NCBI GenBank assembly: GCA_023374045.1
Contig: CM041778.1
Location: 291,873,533 to 291,937,532, forward strand
Reading direction: 5' to 3'
Origin: Limonium bicolor
Taxonomy: Eukaryota > Streptophyta > Magnoliopsida > Caryophyllales > Plumbaginaceae
Length of the DNA: 64,000 nt
The stretch's first letter is position 1. Each line of letters starts with the position of its first letter. The notes below the pieces were generated by a model. The model was given only the letters and a program-made list of their open reading frames with translations. It was not told where the DNA came from and made no database searches. Made by a program: the position numbers and the translations under genes. Below are positions 11,801-23,395 of this stretch, piece by piece.

Positions 11801-12151
11801 TATGTATTATGCTGGCTCATCCACCATGAATTAGTGGACAATGGGGTGTTTGAATGGAAGTGGGACATCTCCACGTTGTTTGATCAGGGTGATGAGGTGA
11901 GCTGTGGCCTACATTGTATGAGGATGATGGAAAACTACCACGCAGTAATCAAATCCCGTACGGCCCGTGTTGATCAAAATGCGTGGTCTGAGTGGACCAA
12001 CAAAGAGTGTATCTCCTACCATAGGGCAAGAATATCTCTCCTTATATTATTACAGCCTGAGAATAGGCTGAAGGAACAAATCGTTGAAGCATCATCGTCA
12101 GCTGATAAATCAGTACCATGTTGTTGTGGAGGATGCCAAACGAACGAGTAG
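8835..12151 (+). CDS. gene A: plant mobile-domain-like N-terminus with Ulp1-type cysteine protease, multi-exon, probably degenerate
   Basis: Exons read as 8835-9602, 9691-9957, 10041-10241, 10365-10466, 10538-about 11038, about 11078-11248, 11347-11448, 11557-11692 and 11795-12151, with GT-AG borders. Exon 1 encodes a basic start and a helical domain with VGPDDVKRVYNLPSG. The later exons encode a C48 (Ulp1/SENP) peptidase: a GDRWISTNVVNSFVYYL block, His in YESHYVVIIIN (codon at 11584), Asp in HWVDSL, then DQGDEVSCGLHC with Gln and the nucleophile Cys (codon at 11903). Such enzymes cut SUMO-like modifiers, and plant copies often ride in Mutator-like elements. Exon 5 meets a stop at 10637-10639 and continues only by two frame changes; the last junction also mismatches in phase. 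Gene B shares the first three exons and both first introns. Family assignment is firm; activity is doubtful. Confidence 0.75.
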
Positions 12152-12610
12152 TTCTTTACTTAGTGGGGGGGCAAATAGGTTCTGGGTTGCGAGGGCACCA
12201 CTTAATTTTGACTGTGTCATATTTAATGGATTGTAGACACCCCAATGTTGTAAATTATGTATATGAGTAGGAAGCCTAGGTTCGTACATGGCTGTTCACC
12301 CAGTTGAAGATGTCTAGATTTTTTTTTTTTTTTGGGGGGGGGGGGGGTGGTCGGATGGGGGGTTTGTTTCCCACAACAATGCTAAAAATTTGGTGGCTTC
12401 TTCTATGATGTGTACAACCTCCAAATTGTTTTACACAGGTGGCGGAAGCAATGGCTAAGAATATTGCTCTGCATAATTGCAGTGATTTGGAAATGTTGGT
12501 TTTTGTGTGTATAGTGATGTTTGGAAGTGGTCAATGTTGTAAGTCGGAATAGCGAAGTAGATGTAGATGATGGGGTTATTTTGGATAGTTTACAAAAGGG
12601 AAACAAAACA
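12152..12610 (+). other. 3' region of gene A
   Basis: No gene. Adjacent homopolymer runs, about 14 T then about 14 G, lie at 12320-12348. The rest is unremarkable and runs into repeat R1. Confidence 0.5.
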
Positions 12611-12611
12611 T

Positions 12612-13400
12612 TGTGAAAAAAAAAACAAAATCAACAATCCCTAGTTCATCGAGGTGTTAATATATAAAAATATATATATATATATGCGTGTGTATGTATA
12701 TATATGCATCAACATAGTGGAACAGATCGTAAACATAATATACAAAACATACCATAAAACAATATCAAAGATAGTAAAAACAAATTCTAAAATTCGTTAT
12801 TGTTAAAGAGATTATAAGACTTCAAAAACGGCATCTTTACTTCAAAGGTAATATCACTAACCACCAAGAAGTCATAAAAATTTATTATGTGGTCATACGA
12901 AATTGTGAGGTAGTCATGTGGTACTAATTCGGTCTGGTTTTGGCCGACATACAGAATTCTATACTGTGTAGAGCTACCCGACCGGACAGTGATGAGCTAC
13001 TTTCCCGTGCTGTGATGCAGCTACCCGCATCCCCTCCAGCCATTTTTTTTTACCAACCATCTCGATGCTTGACTTGTAGTCGAAGTGTCTCACTATATAG
13101 TCATAAAAATCTACATGGTCATACCAAAGTGCGATCTAATCACGTTGTTTACATGACGTTCGTTATTAGTACTTAAATACACTGTTTATAATTATTCTAT
13201 TATTCAAACCATTTTATAATATATAAATATGTTAATATTTTGGAAATTACATTAATTAGCTCTCTAAATAACAAATATGACGATTATTTTGTTTTCCGCA
13301 TGATGTTACCATGGATATAATACCCCCCCTACTAGTAGTCATATAGGATAACTAGTCCTCGGTGGTACTACTTATATCGCTTCATTACCCAACAAAAATG
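12612..13400 (+). repeat. repeat family R1, extended copy
   Basis: The left portion (12612-12870) has GCATCAACATAGTGGAACAG and TTCTAAAATTCGTTATTGTT, also found at 42835-42955. The core follows: CAGAATTCTATACTGTGTAG, AGCTACCCGACCGGACAGTG, ATGCTTGACTTGTAGTCGAA. An AT microsatellite occurs at 12660-12705. Confidence 0.8.
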
Positions 13401-13628
13401 ATCACAACTACGGACGTCCTGCCTGTCATAATATTTATACAATTTATATTTTTGTAAAGTGTAAAATAACAAATACGGTTATTCCGGGAGCTAATGCAAT
13501 TATAGATACAGTGCTAAGCCGCTAATGATTTCGGTCGGGTTTTGGTGGGATATCTGTACAACCCTTATCGGGTATGGCCCATAATGTAGTTAAGCCCACC
13601 GCCAAAATTTTGTACTTTCATATTTGTC

Positions 13629-13636
13629 TATAAATA
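13629..13636 (+). promoter_or_regulatory. candidate TATA box
   Basis: TATAAATA about 200 bp upstream of the ATG at 13835, in a region with no other feature. It is a good plant TATA match, but transcription is not shown. Confidence 0.45.
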
Positions 13637-13834
13637 CCACAAGTTTGCTTACTATTACCAAAAACCCCGCGAATTTGAGATTCCTGTGTAAGTCTAACCA
13701 CTTCCCCCCGCCAGACTATCTACTTAATTACACTCCTCTAAGTAATTGCATATTCTTAACTGTTAGTGTTTCTTATTGTCTCATTCATGGTCTCTCTAAC
13801 AACATAGGCTGTGATCAGGTTGACCAGCTCCATC

Positions 13835-14326
13835 ATGGCTTCAAGGAAGCGTACCCATGCATCGATAGGCTTACATGCGGAGCCAGAACCACTATCCCCA
13901 TTTGAGGAATTTGACAGGTACTTAGAAGAGAAGGTCCTGTCCGAAAAAAAGGTGAAGATGTCATTGTTCATGTGGAAAGAGAATAAAAAAAGCGCAACAC
14001 GGCTGCAGGTTCAGTTGGCAAACCTCCTCCTTGGCATGGCCCCAAACGAGCACAAGCTTATGTTTCATGAGGCGGAGTGTGTGTTCGACGCCTGTATTGC
14101 ACTTCTGGTAACTGGATTCCAACCATTCATGGACACCGTTTACGATTATGTGCAGACGGCGTCCCATCTTCACTATGTCAACAAGAGGTCTCAATTATTC
14201 AGCGTTGAACTCAGGAAAAGGGCAGAGTTGGACCATGACTCGTCAAGGTCTAAACTCGGGTTATATGTGGGTACAAGTGGTTCACGGAAGGCACGTCGTC
14301 AATTACAATTCCCTGAGTGTAATTGA
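13835..14326 (+). CDS. unrecognised small protein
   Basis: A 163-residue frame starting at ATCATGGCTTC, the first ATG with good plant context; the frame is open further upstream without an ATG. The protein starts basic (MASRKRTHAS), then has an acidic segment (PLSPFEEFDRYLEEKVLSEK), a Leu-rich helical middle (LQVQLANLLLGMAPNEHK, then CIALLVTGFQPFMDTVYDYV) and a basic tail (SGSRKARRQLQF). There is no signal peptide, membrane segment or known catalytic motif. Residue use looks like a real soluble helical protein. A TATA box lies upstream. Further down, ACTACAG at about 14622-14628 is followed by a short open stretch that is interrupted by the hAT MITE at 14658, so a last exon may once have existed there. 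I do not recognise the family. Confidence 0.5.
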   Translation: MASRKRTHASIGLHAEPEPLSPFEEFDRYLEEKVLSEKKVKMSLFMWKENKKSATRLQVQLANLLLGMAPNEHKLMFHEAECVFDACIALLVTGFQPFMDTVYDYVQTASHLHYVNKRSQLFSVELRKRAELDHDSSRSKLGLYVGTSGSRKARRQLQFPECN

Positions 14327-14649
14327 TGATAATTTGTCATTTGTAGGTGGTTAATATTTTGGAAATATCAATTTCAGCAATGTAAACGTCAATGGCTGTT
14401 CATGACTGGGACTGTGGGACTATTGACTAAATACCATGTGAACTTAGTGATTGCTAATGGTTTTGTAATATATTATTTGCTTAGTTATTTACTGAATCAT
14501 GGAACAACAACTAAGCGGGATTGATCTTCTCCAACAAAGTGACGATGTTAATTAGATATTTGCTGTTACAATTATTATTTTGTAACGCTAGTACATATTC
14601 CCTTTAATTTTTACTACAGATAAGAAGATTGGCCATGTCTGGACAAAAT

Positions 14650-15540
14650 ACAGCAGTTAGGGGTGTTAATGTTAAGGTTAACCCGGTAATACGGTTTTTA
14701 AAAATTTGATACCGTTACCATTCCATTTACATCGATCGGTTAACCGTATTCAGGTTAACCATTCGAAGCGGTACAGTAACTTAGGTAAACCGAAACCGGG
14801 TGTAGATTGTGTTATATGTAAATAACATTGAGTAATGATAACGAACTAGATAAAAGTGTGCAAATAAAAACAGTTAAAAAAACAAGAAAGCATCAAGCAT
14901 TTTATATCATGTCCAAGCATTAGTTTATATTAACACAAATATTGTTCCACCATTATACAATGCTCAACCATCTAATAAATTCATTATAAAATATTAAAAC
15001 TGCACATTTATAATCGCAATGACACAAAACAATCCAAGAATACAAGACAAAATCAATTCATGTAGATTCGCACGACTCATTTTACAAGCTACTTTATCAA
15101 CCTAGTGATAGTAAAATACATCTCAGAAGATGTAACAGAACATAATTACAATATACATTATCTATAATGCTTACCTTGCTCTTCAATGCAAATAATATAT
15201 TACGTCATACATAAGGAGTGTCCTTTTTCAAGATTCTAGGTTATTTGTGTTCAAGTTATCAAAATATAACTTAAAGGATATACAAAAGACTAGCACATAG
15301 CAAATAATATTAATGTATGAAAAACCAAAATTGATGACTAATATGTATATAATATATAGTTATACATATATATTATCGGAAATAACCGCGGTTAACCACG
15401 GTATAAAGTTACATACCGTTACCTTAACCGCATTTCTCTAATAATAACGGTAGGCTCGTTAACCAGTACGCGGTACGGTGTGAACAGGTTTTGTTGCGGT
15501 ACCGTGGTAACAGGTTTTTTTGGGCACCCCTAACAGCAGT
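14650..15540. mobile_element. non-autonomous hAT element (MITE) with perfect 8-bp target duplication
   Basis: The element is 14658-15532, 875 bp. It starts TAGGGGTGTTAATGTTAAGG and ends GGGCACCCCTA, a hAT-type inverted end pair. ACAGCAGT stands directly on both sides (14650-14657 and 15533-15540), the 8-bp duplication typical of hAT. The subterminal regions hold GGTTAACC-rich motifs in inverted arrangement, and there is no coding capacity. Removing it rejoins a continuous sequence downstream of the small gene at 13835. Confidence 0.93.
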
Positions 15541-15780
15541 TGAACTCGAATCAAGTATTGCAAGGAGGTAGCAACTACAACTTTGGAAAAAATTCCCGAC
15601 GTCTTGTATCGTATGTTGGTGTAATTCTCATCGTCTTCAGGGTTATGTGTTCGTAAACATAGTGAGATTAAAACACAAAAAGACAAATTTGCACAATGCC
15701 CTTTGTTAAAAATTGTTAACCTAAACTGATACCAGACTCGTCATCCCATAGTCAAGTAACGACGACTTAGACACGTGTTT
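15541..15780 (+). other. sequence flanking the hAT insertion
   Basis: Read across the empty site, one frame runs open from the element flank to about 15654 (QGGSNYNFGKNSRRLV, then SYVGVILIVFRVM). It is too short to call a gene. Confidence 0.25.
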
Positions 15781-15784
15781 ATAG

Positions 15785-16470
15785 GGTTTGACTGCTCAGG
15801 TAGTCGTATCTCTTGTATGCCCGGTAGTCCGCCTCTATGCAAGTAGGTAGCCGTAGTAAAGTAACGACGATTTAAGCCCGTTCGAAAATCGCAGCAATAG
15901 CTGCTTTTAGAATAAATCCAGCTTAGTTAGTTTTTGTTAGTCTAGTTAACTAATCAGAGTTTGAGAAGTGTACTAGCGTGGGACCTAATAAATAAATTTA
16001 ACAAATCAAACACATACATGTGGCACTAGCTTTATGTATAAAGCTATTTAAAAGTACATAAATCCCATAAATCTGGGTATCGAACGCGCCAAGGTTTGAC
16101 AGCGCAGGTAGATGTATCTCTAGAAGGACAGGTAATCCGTCTCTATGCAAGTAGGTAGCAATGGTCGGTTGACCCGAATCCATACGAGGGCTGTTCGAAC
16201 TTTCTTCACCAAGCTTTATGATTAATGTAACTATAGTTAAGGAATACAAGTTTGACGAGTGTACCATGGTTTGATGTTGTTATTCTATCTACTTGACATG
16301 TGGCAGTGAGAGGTATACAGAATGAGATTAATGTCCACAAAGCTAGCAACAGAAGTACAGAACCCCAACAGAACAGACACTGGGCCCCTTCGAGCTTTGT
16401 TCATAAATCTTGTAAAACAAGCTTTACGATTAATCTTACTGTAGTTAAGAAAAAAAGTTTGAGAAAATAT
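15785..16470. repeat. ~310-bp direct repeat, two full units and a third partial
   Basis: Units at about 15785-15985 and 16092-16266 share TAGTCCGCCTCTATGCAAGTAGGTAG-like text (16 bases of core CTCTATGCAAGTAGGT), an AGTTTGA-GAGTGTAC end and a CTTTATG-type middle. A third, partial unit at 16370-16470 repeats CTTTACGATTAATCTTACTG and GTAGTTAAG. Confidence 0.65.
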
Positions 16471-16589
16471 AAAATTTATTTACCTTTTGTCAAAAAAATT
16501 ACATAGTTCAAATATTTACTACTGTTAAATTTTCAAAAATATACTCGTATCTCTTGAAATTTCCCTGTTTCGTTTAAAAAAAACTCGTT

Positions 16590-17195
16590 GAATTGGTAAG
16601 CGTGACAATTTGTTGTCATGATGAAAATGTGCTGAACTTGAAATAAAATACTGGTATTCACTTTTCTTGGATTAGTAACCGTGTCATTTCAATTTAATAT
16701 CTGCCAGACGTTTTTATGGGGAAACTGCGACGATTTTTTGTGATGATGGGCAAAATGTACTAAATTAAAATTGAAATAGTATTCACTTTTATTGGATTAG
16801 TAAGCGTGTCATATCAATTTAATGTCTGCACTTTTGTCTGTTCGAAGCCGCCCTAGATATCACTGTACCTGACCTTCCAGCTGTCAACTCACCGTCACTG
16901 AGGCGCCCCCTAATGGAAGCAAACGAAACTACAGATGTAATTAGTACTAGTTTACTACTTTTGATTAAAGTTCTCTACAGTGGGGCTGTGGCGGGGGGCT
17001 ACAGTTTTCGTCTTTGGGTTGGGCCGGTACATGGACCTGCAGGCCCAATTTTTTCATTCTTGCAAACAATTAATTTTATTCTGAATAATCAGTGTTAAAC
17101 TTGTGAACAAATATTATGAAACTACTGGAATTAAAAAAAACACACATAGGAAAATCATACATAACTGGTTGAAAATTATATTAACTATGTATAAT
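16590..17195 (+). repeat. repeat family R2, plus-strand copy
   Basis: Matches the inverse of 41805-42325. Landmarks: TATTCACTTTTATTGGATTA, TTAATGTCTGCACTTTTGTC, CACCGTCACTGAGGCGCCCC, GGGCCGGTACATGGACCTGC, AACTTGTGAACAAATATTAT. Its first part is internally duplicated (the TATTCACTTTT..TTGGATTAGTAA block occurs at about 16655 and 16783). Confidence 0.8.
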
Positions 17196-17614
17196 TTAAA
17201 TGTAACTGCCCCCAATTTTGGTGTAGAGGGCCCTTATATTTTTAAACAATAGCTGGTTGGGAGTGATTGTCAGATGTGAACACTATTGTGAACAACAATA
17301 TAAACCCCAACTCGGTATTAAATTGAAAAATACATGCATTACCATAGCATCAACTATGCATTTTTACGAGAATACCGAGAAATAACTAGAGTTTTGTGGT
17401 GAATTTCTTTCTTATTATATGTTTCTGTAAAAAAAAAAGATTATGTGACAATACTTAATTGCGGTTAAACTAGAAGCGGGTCTTTTATAACAATTGTTAA
17501 GTAGTCAGTCATTGACTCACCCCATTGTCTTCCTCTTCTGTCTTCTCTTCTCCCTCTTATCACAATTCACAACTAAGTCCCTAAGTCTAACCATTTTTCT
17601 CTGTATTTGCAACC
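17196..17614 (+). other. upstream region of the second DUF4283 gene
   Basis: AT-rich. A weak TATA-like TTTTATAAC lies near 17482, about 130 bp before the ATG. A pyrimidine-rich leader (TCTTCCTCTTCTGTCTTCTC) follows at about 17527. Confidence 0.35.
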
Positions 17615-18552
17615 ATGGCCGACCGTCGTCGTCGCGTTTTGTCCACTCCAGGACCAGGGAATAGAATGATGAACCGAGGTAATCGAATAAATGATCTCGG
17701 TGACGATGAGTTCCCAATGGCTATCGCGCGAATCCTTTGCCCCACAAGAATTGACGCCGCTAAACTTAAATTTTATATTATATACAATGGAAGTTACTTT
17801 CCAAGGTAGAGGTGAGAGAGATTTCCAAAAATAGATTCACCATACGGTTTTACGACCCAACCGAGTTCAAGAAAACAATAGAAATGGGTCGGTGGCATTA
17901 CCATCAGCGAGCGATGTTGGTTCAGAAAGCAGTATCGTCAACAAAACTCGATGCTCAAATTCCTACCTCCATGAACGCGTGGGTTCGATTTGCTGACGTC
18001 CCCCGTGATAAAGAGACAGAGACGAATGCATGTTATCTCGCCATGAAGATTGGTAAAGCAATAAGGTGTGAAGTTCTGGGCGGAGAAGAGTTAAACAACC
18101 GTCGATGCCGCGCTTGCGTCAGAATGAACACGCTTGAACCGCTGGCGACTAAACTATCGGTGCAGGCATGGGAATTAGATTTTCAGGTGACTCTTTTATA
18201 TCAGGAACTTCCCATATTTTGCTATAATTGTGGTATGCTTGATCACTCCCTCAATGAATGTAAAAAGAAACGTGTCACTGTCAATAATCGCGACGGATTC
18301 GGTCCTTGGATGCGTTGGAACAGTGAAGAATGTTCCTACGACGTTGATAGTAGAGCTTTGAAGGAGGAATTTAATACTGTTAGTATCCCTTTTGAATGGC
18401 GCCTACCCTGGAATCCTCCTCCATACCCGGACATGTTCCCATCTGGTGATAGGATTGAAGTTCCTCCGATTCCTCGGATTCCTCTCCACCTCGAGACCAC
18501 TGCGACAACCACCCCTACCACCGACGATGCTGACGATGATACACCAACGTAA
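17615..18552 (+). pseudogene. second DUF4283 and zinc-knuckle gene, one frameshift
   Basis: The ATG at 17615 (context ACCATGGCC) opens a frame that stops at 17807-17809. The same protein resumes in another frame: IQWKLLSKVEVREIS from about 17782 matches KWCLLGKVDVRIIS of the gene at 1858-2748. The paralogue alignment places a one-base loss near 17775-17785. Downstream the frame is open to 18552, with EMGRWHYHQRAMLVQ, WVRFADVP, the zinc knuckle CYNCGMLDHSLNEC, GPWMRWN, and an acidic Thr/Pro-rich tail. The two copies share the whole architecture, including MFPSGDR near the C-terminus, so they derive from one gene and not only from a shared domain. A possible donor, CACCAAC|GTAAGG, coincides with the stop. 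Apart from the frameshift the coding sequence is well kept. Confidence 0.75.
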
Positions 18553-19320
18553 GGCTGGAACTTTTTTGTTAACGTTAACAACATACCCTTAATTATCTAA
18601 ATGCCTTCAAACTGTATTCAACAGATTTCTGTTCCGAATGGGCTCAATGCTGGTCCCCTTATGTTTGTGTGTTATGACAGTGACAATGAAGACTGAAGAT
18701 CTTGCCACCATGTTGTCACATTGTATAGCATTTTCTGTAACTGTATTAGTTATTTTGCGCCGGTAATGCAGCTGTTAATCAAGACTTTGTTTTGCATTCA
18801 CTCCATTTTGCCTTTGGACTACGGTGTGACTTTTGAAACGTGATGAAACTTTCTGTATTCTCTACTGGGTTCTCTACTACAATTGCACTGTATCATTTGT
18901 GGGGACTGGAATATAAACACGCTGTTTGCTGACTGTTAACTGGTTTGCTATACATAAGTAATTATAAGTATGTAGACAAATTGTGGTTTACACAATTGTG
19001 CTTTACACAAATTGTGGTTTGTACGCTAACAGGAGATGATGGGTTTTAACCTTCGAATTAGATAGTTGAGGTTGGACTTGATTTGCAGAGGTAGGGTGAT
19101 CGATTTAATGTAGGTACTATTAATGCGATTGGGCTATAGTAGAGAAATATTGTAAATAACATGAAGTGGAAACTGGGTTAACCGAATGATTACAGTATAT
19201 GCAACATTAAGTATAAGGATTTTAATATATACGTCTATAAATAAAGAGTAAAGAAATTTTAATTCAAGAAAAAATAGAGAAGAAATCAACAAATGGTGCC
19301 ATAGGTTTTGAAATTATTTC
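18553..19320 (+). other. downstream region, nothing firm
   Basis: A possible 3' exon follows an acceptor TTCAACAG at about 18618-18625 and would encode a short acidic tail, but its phase does not match the only nearby donor. The rest is AT-rich with no element ends. Confidence 0.3.
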
Positions 19321-19324
19321 CGGC

Positions 19325-20165
19325 ACAACGTGACTAGATCACACTTTGGTATGACCACATAGTAGATTTTTATGACTAGATGGTGATACACTTCGACTAT
19401 AAGTCAAGCATGGAGAGGGTTTGTAAAAACTGGAGAGGATGCGGGTAGCTGCATCACTGGACGAGAAAGTAGCTGAGCACTGTCAGGTCGGGGCTCTAGA
19501 CAGTATATAATAAGTCAAGCATGGAGAGGGTTTGTAAAAACTGGAGAGGATGCGGTAGCTGCATCACTGGACGAGAAAGTAGTTGAGCACTGTCATGTCG
19601 GGTAGCTCTAGACAGTATATAATTCTGTAGGTCGGGTGGCATGACCATGAGTTAAGTCTTGTGATAAGATGGTGGCAGACCTCCGCAATTGGTCATGTAT
19701 TAAAAGGTTAAGAGAGTAAAAGTTATCCTATCTGACAAGTCATTTTTAAAACCTGTTGGGTGAATTGTGTCGGTGATTAAATTTGTGAAAGAAAATAATT
19801 CATACGTGATATTTATTAGTATTTAGATAGGTAATGTTATTTCCGATATAAGTTAAATATATATCATAAACTGCTTTGAATAATAGAATAATTATAGATA
19901 TTTGTATTTATGTACAAATAACGAATTTCATGAGGACAACGTAACTAGATCACACTTTGGTATGACCACATAGTTGATTTTTATTACTAGATGTTGATAC
20001 ACTTCTACTATAAGTCAAGCATGGACAAGGTTTGGCAAAATATTAGATTTCGGGTAGCTGCATCACAGGACGGGAAAGTAGCTCAGCACTGTGCGCTCGG
20101 GTAGCTCTACACAGTATAGAATTATGTATGTCGGCCAAAGGACTGGAACTGATGAGTGACACGTG
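19325..20165 (-). repeat. repeat family R1, two head-to-tail copies
   Basis: The first copy starts GTGACTAGATCACACTTTGG at 19329. It contains a local 110-bp tandem duplication (GTCAAGCATGGAGAGGGTTT at 19403 and 19513), runs through the Tail CAATTGGTCATGTATTAAAA, and leads directly into a second start at about 19940. Head-to-tail order shows that R1 can exist as a tandem unit. Confidence 0.85.
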
Positions 20166-20920
20166 ACTAGATCATGCTTTGGTTACATAGGGGTGACACG
20201 AGACAGGACTGCCTTACGATTCTGTTGTACAGCAGCAGAGAGATCCAACATGAGGCAATCAACACATATTAGTTTCTTAAAAAATACAACATCTAGTAAA
20301 AGCAGCAACAGAGCTCTAGTTTTTTGCTGCCGATTTGAGCTTCTTCCAGGCTCCAGCCCTTGTCCAAAGCAGAGCCTCACTTATCTGAGACAAATCTAAC
20401 AGAGGAGGAACATGGGAAGACAACTCAAGTAACAGCAGTAGCAATGTAGGAGCAGCAGCAACAGTAGCAATGTAGCAGAAATGAGATGGAGGAGCAGCAG
20501 CAGCAGCAGCAGTAGCACTAGCAATGTAGCTGCATGTGTATCATACTATCATGTACATACAAACACACAAATTAAATACAATAGAATATCGGTTGCAGCA
20601 GCATGTACACACTCACACTACAACAAGATATAAAAAACCACAATTGACAGATCCATAGGTTGATATGCAGCAGCAGCAGCTCATATTAGTCATTAACACT
20701 AACAAGCATCATCAATGGTGATCAACTCTGTCAAGTGACTATCTACACGTTTATGATCAATCTCTATAGTTAGAAAGGTACCTTTATCTTCTTCAGCGTT
20801 CCTTTAAAGCCATTCCTTCCAAGAGGTAGATCAAAGTTCTTCTTCATCACATAATAATATGTTACTATCACACAAATCAATCAAATTCATCCAAAGAATT
20901 CACTAATTGTAGCCTAATAG
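20166..20920. repeat. CAG/AGC-rich low-complexity region
   Basis: AGCAGCAGCAGCAGCAGCAG occurs at about 20492-20512, and further AGCAGCAAC and GTAGCAATGTAGC motifs between 20420 and 20700. Frames through it are compositional. No gene is supported. Confidence 0.6.
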
Positions 20921-20939
20921 GCAGCAAAAGAAACAAGCT

Positions 20940-21545
20940 ACACAACTAACAACAAACGAAGAAAGGACAACAGAATAACCCAAAGAATGCAAGACAAGAA
21001 ACAAGGAACTAAAAGACAACAAAATAGACCATGACCTATAATGTAAGAGAGAAGAGAAGGAGTATGTCCAGAATAAACGACGAAAGAAAAACGGAACAAT
21101 CCAAAGAATGCAAAGCAAGAAACAAGGATCTAATTATGATTGTTCTTGAACACAAAACTAGCAACAAAAATACTCAAACTGCTAAACAGACCTTGAACTC
21201 AATTTATTGACCAATTAAACAGACCGTGAACTCATTATTAATTGCACACCTAATTATTCAAATGATGCTCAGTTTATTTACCACAAACTTACAATAAACG
21301 ATGAAGAAAACGGAACAACCCAAAGAGTGCAACACTAACCAGGATCTAATTATGACTGTACTTGAACAGAAAAGTAGCACAGAAATACTCAAACCGCAAA
21401 ACAGACAATGAACTCAGTTTATTGACCAATTAAACAGACCATGAACTCATTATTAATTGCACACTTAATTATTCATATGATGCTCAGTTTATTGACCAAT
21501 TAAAAAGTGTAACTTAATAGTACAAAGTAGACCATGAACTATGAT
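20940..21545. repeat. tandem repeat of about 225 bp, 2 to 3 units
   Basis: Units near 21065-21290 and 21295-21505 share ACGGAACAACCCAAAGAG, GGATCTAATTATGA, ACTCAGTTTATTGACCAATT and CATTATTAATTGCACAC. A shorter partial unit lies at 20950-21020. Confidence 0.75.
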
Positions 21546-21833
21546 GTAAGAAGAGAGAGAGAAAAGGACGTGTCATTAAAAAATTACACCAAAGAGTATA
21601 TGTGCTCAGTTTTTAGACAAATCCCAGAGCAGTGCTGGCCGGTTAAATTGCCACGTCGATAGTTTCTGTGGTTATTTAGACACGTAATTATTTTTTCTAG
21701 AACTAATGTTCCTGGTAAGCAGCTGCTCCCCTTCTGTCACGATATTGATCAGCTACCCTACCAATATTTAAAACAACATCCGAAAAACAAAAATAAGTAG
21801 TATATCAGCTTGTTTCTTACCATATATAAATGA

Positions 21834-22415
21834 TCAAGGGAGACTTACACTTCCTAATCTATTACAAAAGTTAGGAGGATAAGAGAGTAGCATATCAGCT
21901 TCAAGCTTACAAGCTTGAATGATAGTAAGAGGGGCATTTGAGCTATCCCACATTTTCCAATCAAAAGACATATTTGAACATCTGCTAACTAGATCAGCTA
22001 AGAAATTAGTGTGAGAATCATTACATAATCGCAAGGAGATTGTCAAATTGCAAAAACCATTAGTAATGTTGCTAACTAAGTGTAGAACTTCTTCTTCTGG
22101 TCCGTGGTTGTGATGTTGCATACTCTGCATCAGGTTATGGTTGTTGACAGACACCAAAAGCTTCATCTTCCTACCCATGTTGTTCAAATGCTGGGGTCCA
22201 TGGATGATAGTCTCCACCTCCGCCACATTATCTGGAACAGCACTCCTGCATTTCCTGTTGAAAGCTATCTCCAGATTACCAGTATGATGCATAATAATAC
22301 CATTCAAAGACATATTAGAACCCAATCTTCTTTTACAACAAGTTGACAACAAGAACTCTTCATTATGAGTAGAGTTGGAGAGCCATCTATAATAATAAAC
22401 ATTGATCTTAGCCAT
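21834..22415 (-). pseudogene. LINE RNase H domain remnant
   Basis: The frame shows the plant LINE C-terminal RNase H layout. A WLSNST start is followed by a GIIMHHTGN-like glycine turn, NVAEVETIIHGPQHL around the usual acidic/Ala-Glu helix, and a NDSHTNFLADLVSR stretch matching the usual R-x-x-N-x-x-AD-x-L-A motif. The substrate would be RNA in RNA:DNA hybrids. Several expected acidic residues are missing or changed (NDSHTN for R-x-x-N), so activity is unlikely. Confidence 0.65.
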
Positions 22416-22529
22416 CTTCTGCTGGTAGGCCTCTGTAAAGCCCAGATTAGATTAAATGCATTCCAAGGTAGCCATCTCAGGATTGTGTCTTACTTTATTC
22501 CTAGCATCATAGACAGCCCACATTTGACT

Positions 22530-23395
22530 AATCACTCTCGCCACAGGAAACAAGCCTCAGACCCCCCCCCCCCATTCTTTTTTATATGTTTGCAAGGCAG
22601 GGGTGATTTTGCTAAAAAAATTCCAGGCAAACAGTTGAGCTCTAGGAGGGGACAGATTGTTTTGTATTTTCCTTTTAATCTCAGATAAGTGAGTCGTGGG
22701 AGAAGAAGGTCCTCCTTCCTATGATCCTCAGTGAGTTCTGAGTAAAAGATCGCACAGAATAGTTGCCAGTTTTGTTTCCTTTCCAAAGCCAGGTATCATT
22801 ATTAGATAGATCAAAATTGGTGTTCATGATATCTTCCTTATCTACTGGGTGAAACAGGGAGTTGATGAGGTTATGGTTCCGGGCAGGATTATCATCATCT
22901 ATCATCTCTAAAAACCTCCAGTAATCTTTCATCTCTAAATTTCCCTCCTTTTTTTCACAATTATACATAATCTGAATGAAATCACCTCCCACTAACCAAG
23001 GAAGGTTAATCTGATCTCTTAAAGAATCTAGCAACTTCCAAGACAAATGTTTTTGGTGCCACTTAGACCACCCATAGAAACCAGTAAAATTGAAGAGATT
23101 CATACCTGGGAGTTTGACAGTTGCCGAGATGTGATGGTTTGAAGTACTGATAATGGAAGTGTTGCTATCCTTTGACCAAAGAAGAAGAAGTCCTCCACTT
23201 CTACCAACACTACTAATAGCCAGCCCATCAAAATCTTTCCACTTCTTGATAAGATTATCTACATCAGAATCAGTCTTATGGGTCTCCATTAAAACACAAG
23301 TTTGGGATTAAATTTCTTCAACAGGGAAGAGACCCAAACTACTGCACAGGGGCGACCCAACCCCCTGCAGTTAAGCATTACACAACTCATTTCTG
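22530..23395 (-). pseudogene. LINE ORF2: endonuclease start fused to post-RT segment
   Basis: From about 23395, MSCVMLNCRGLGRP is the start of a LINE endonuclease. After a one-frame break near 23290 it continues METHKTDSDVDNLIKKW, a GGLLLLWSKDS block and WLVGGDFIQIM (the GDFN-type motif with N changed). Then the text jumps to INSLFHPVDKEDIMN and DTWLWKGNKTGNYSVRS, a segment that normally lies after the reverse transcriptase. The RT with its YADD-type site is therefore deleted. The remaining frames to 22530 hold a broken zinc-binding region. Confidence 0.75.
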
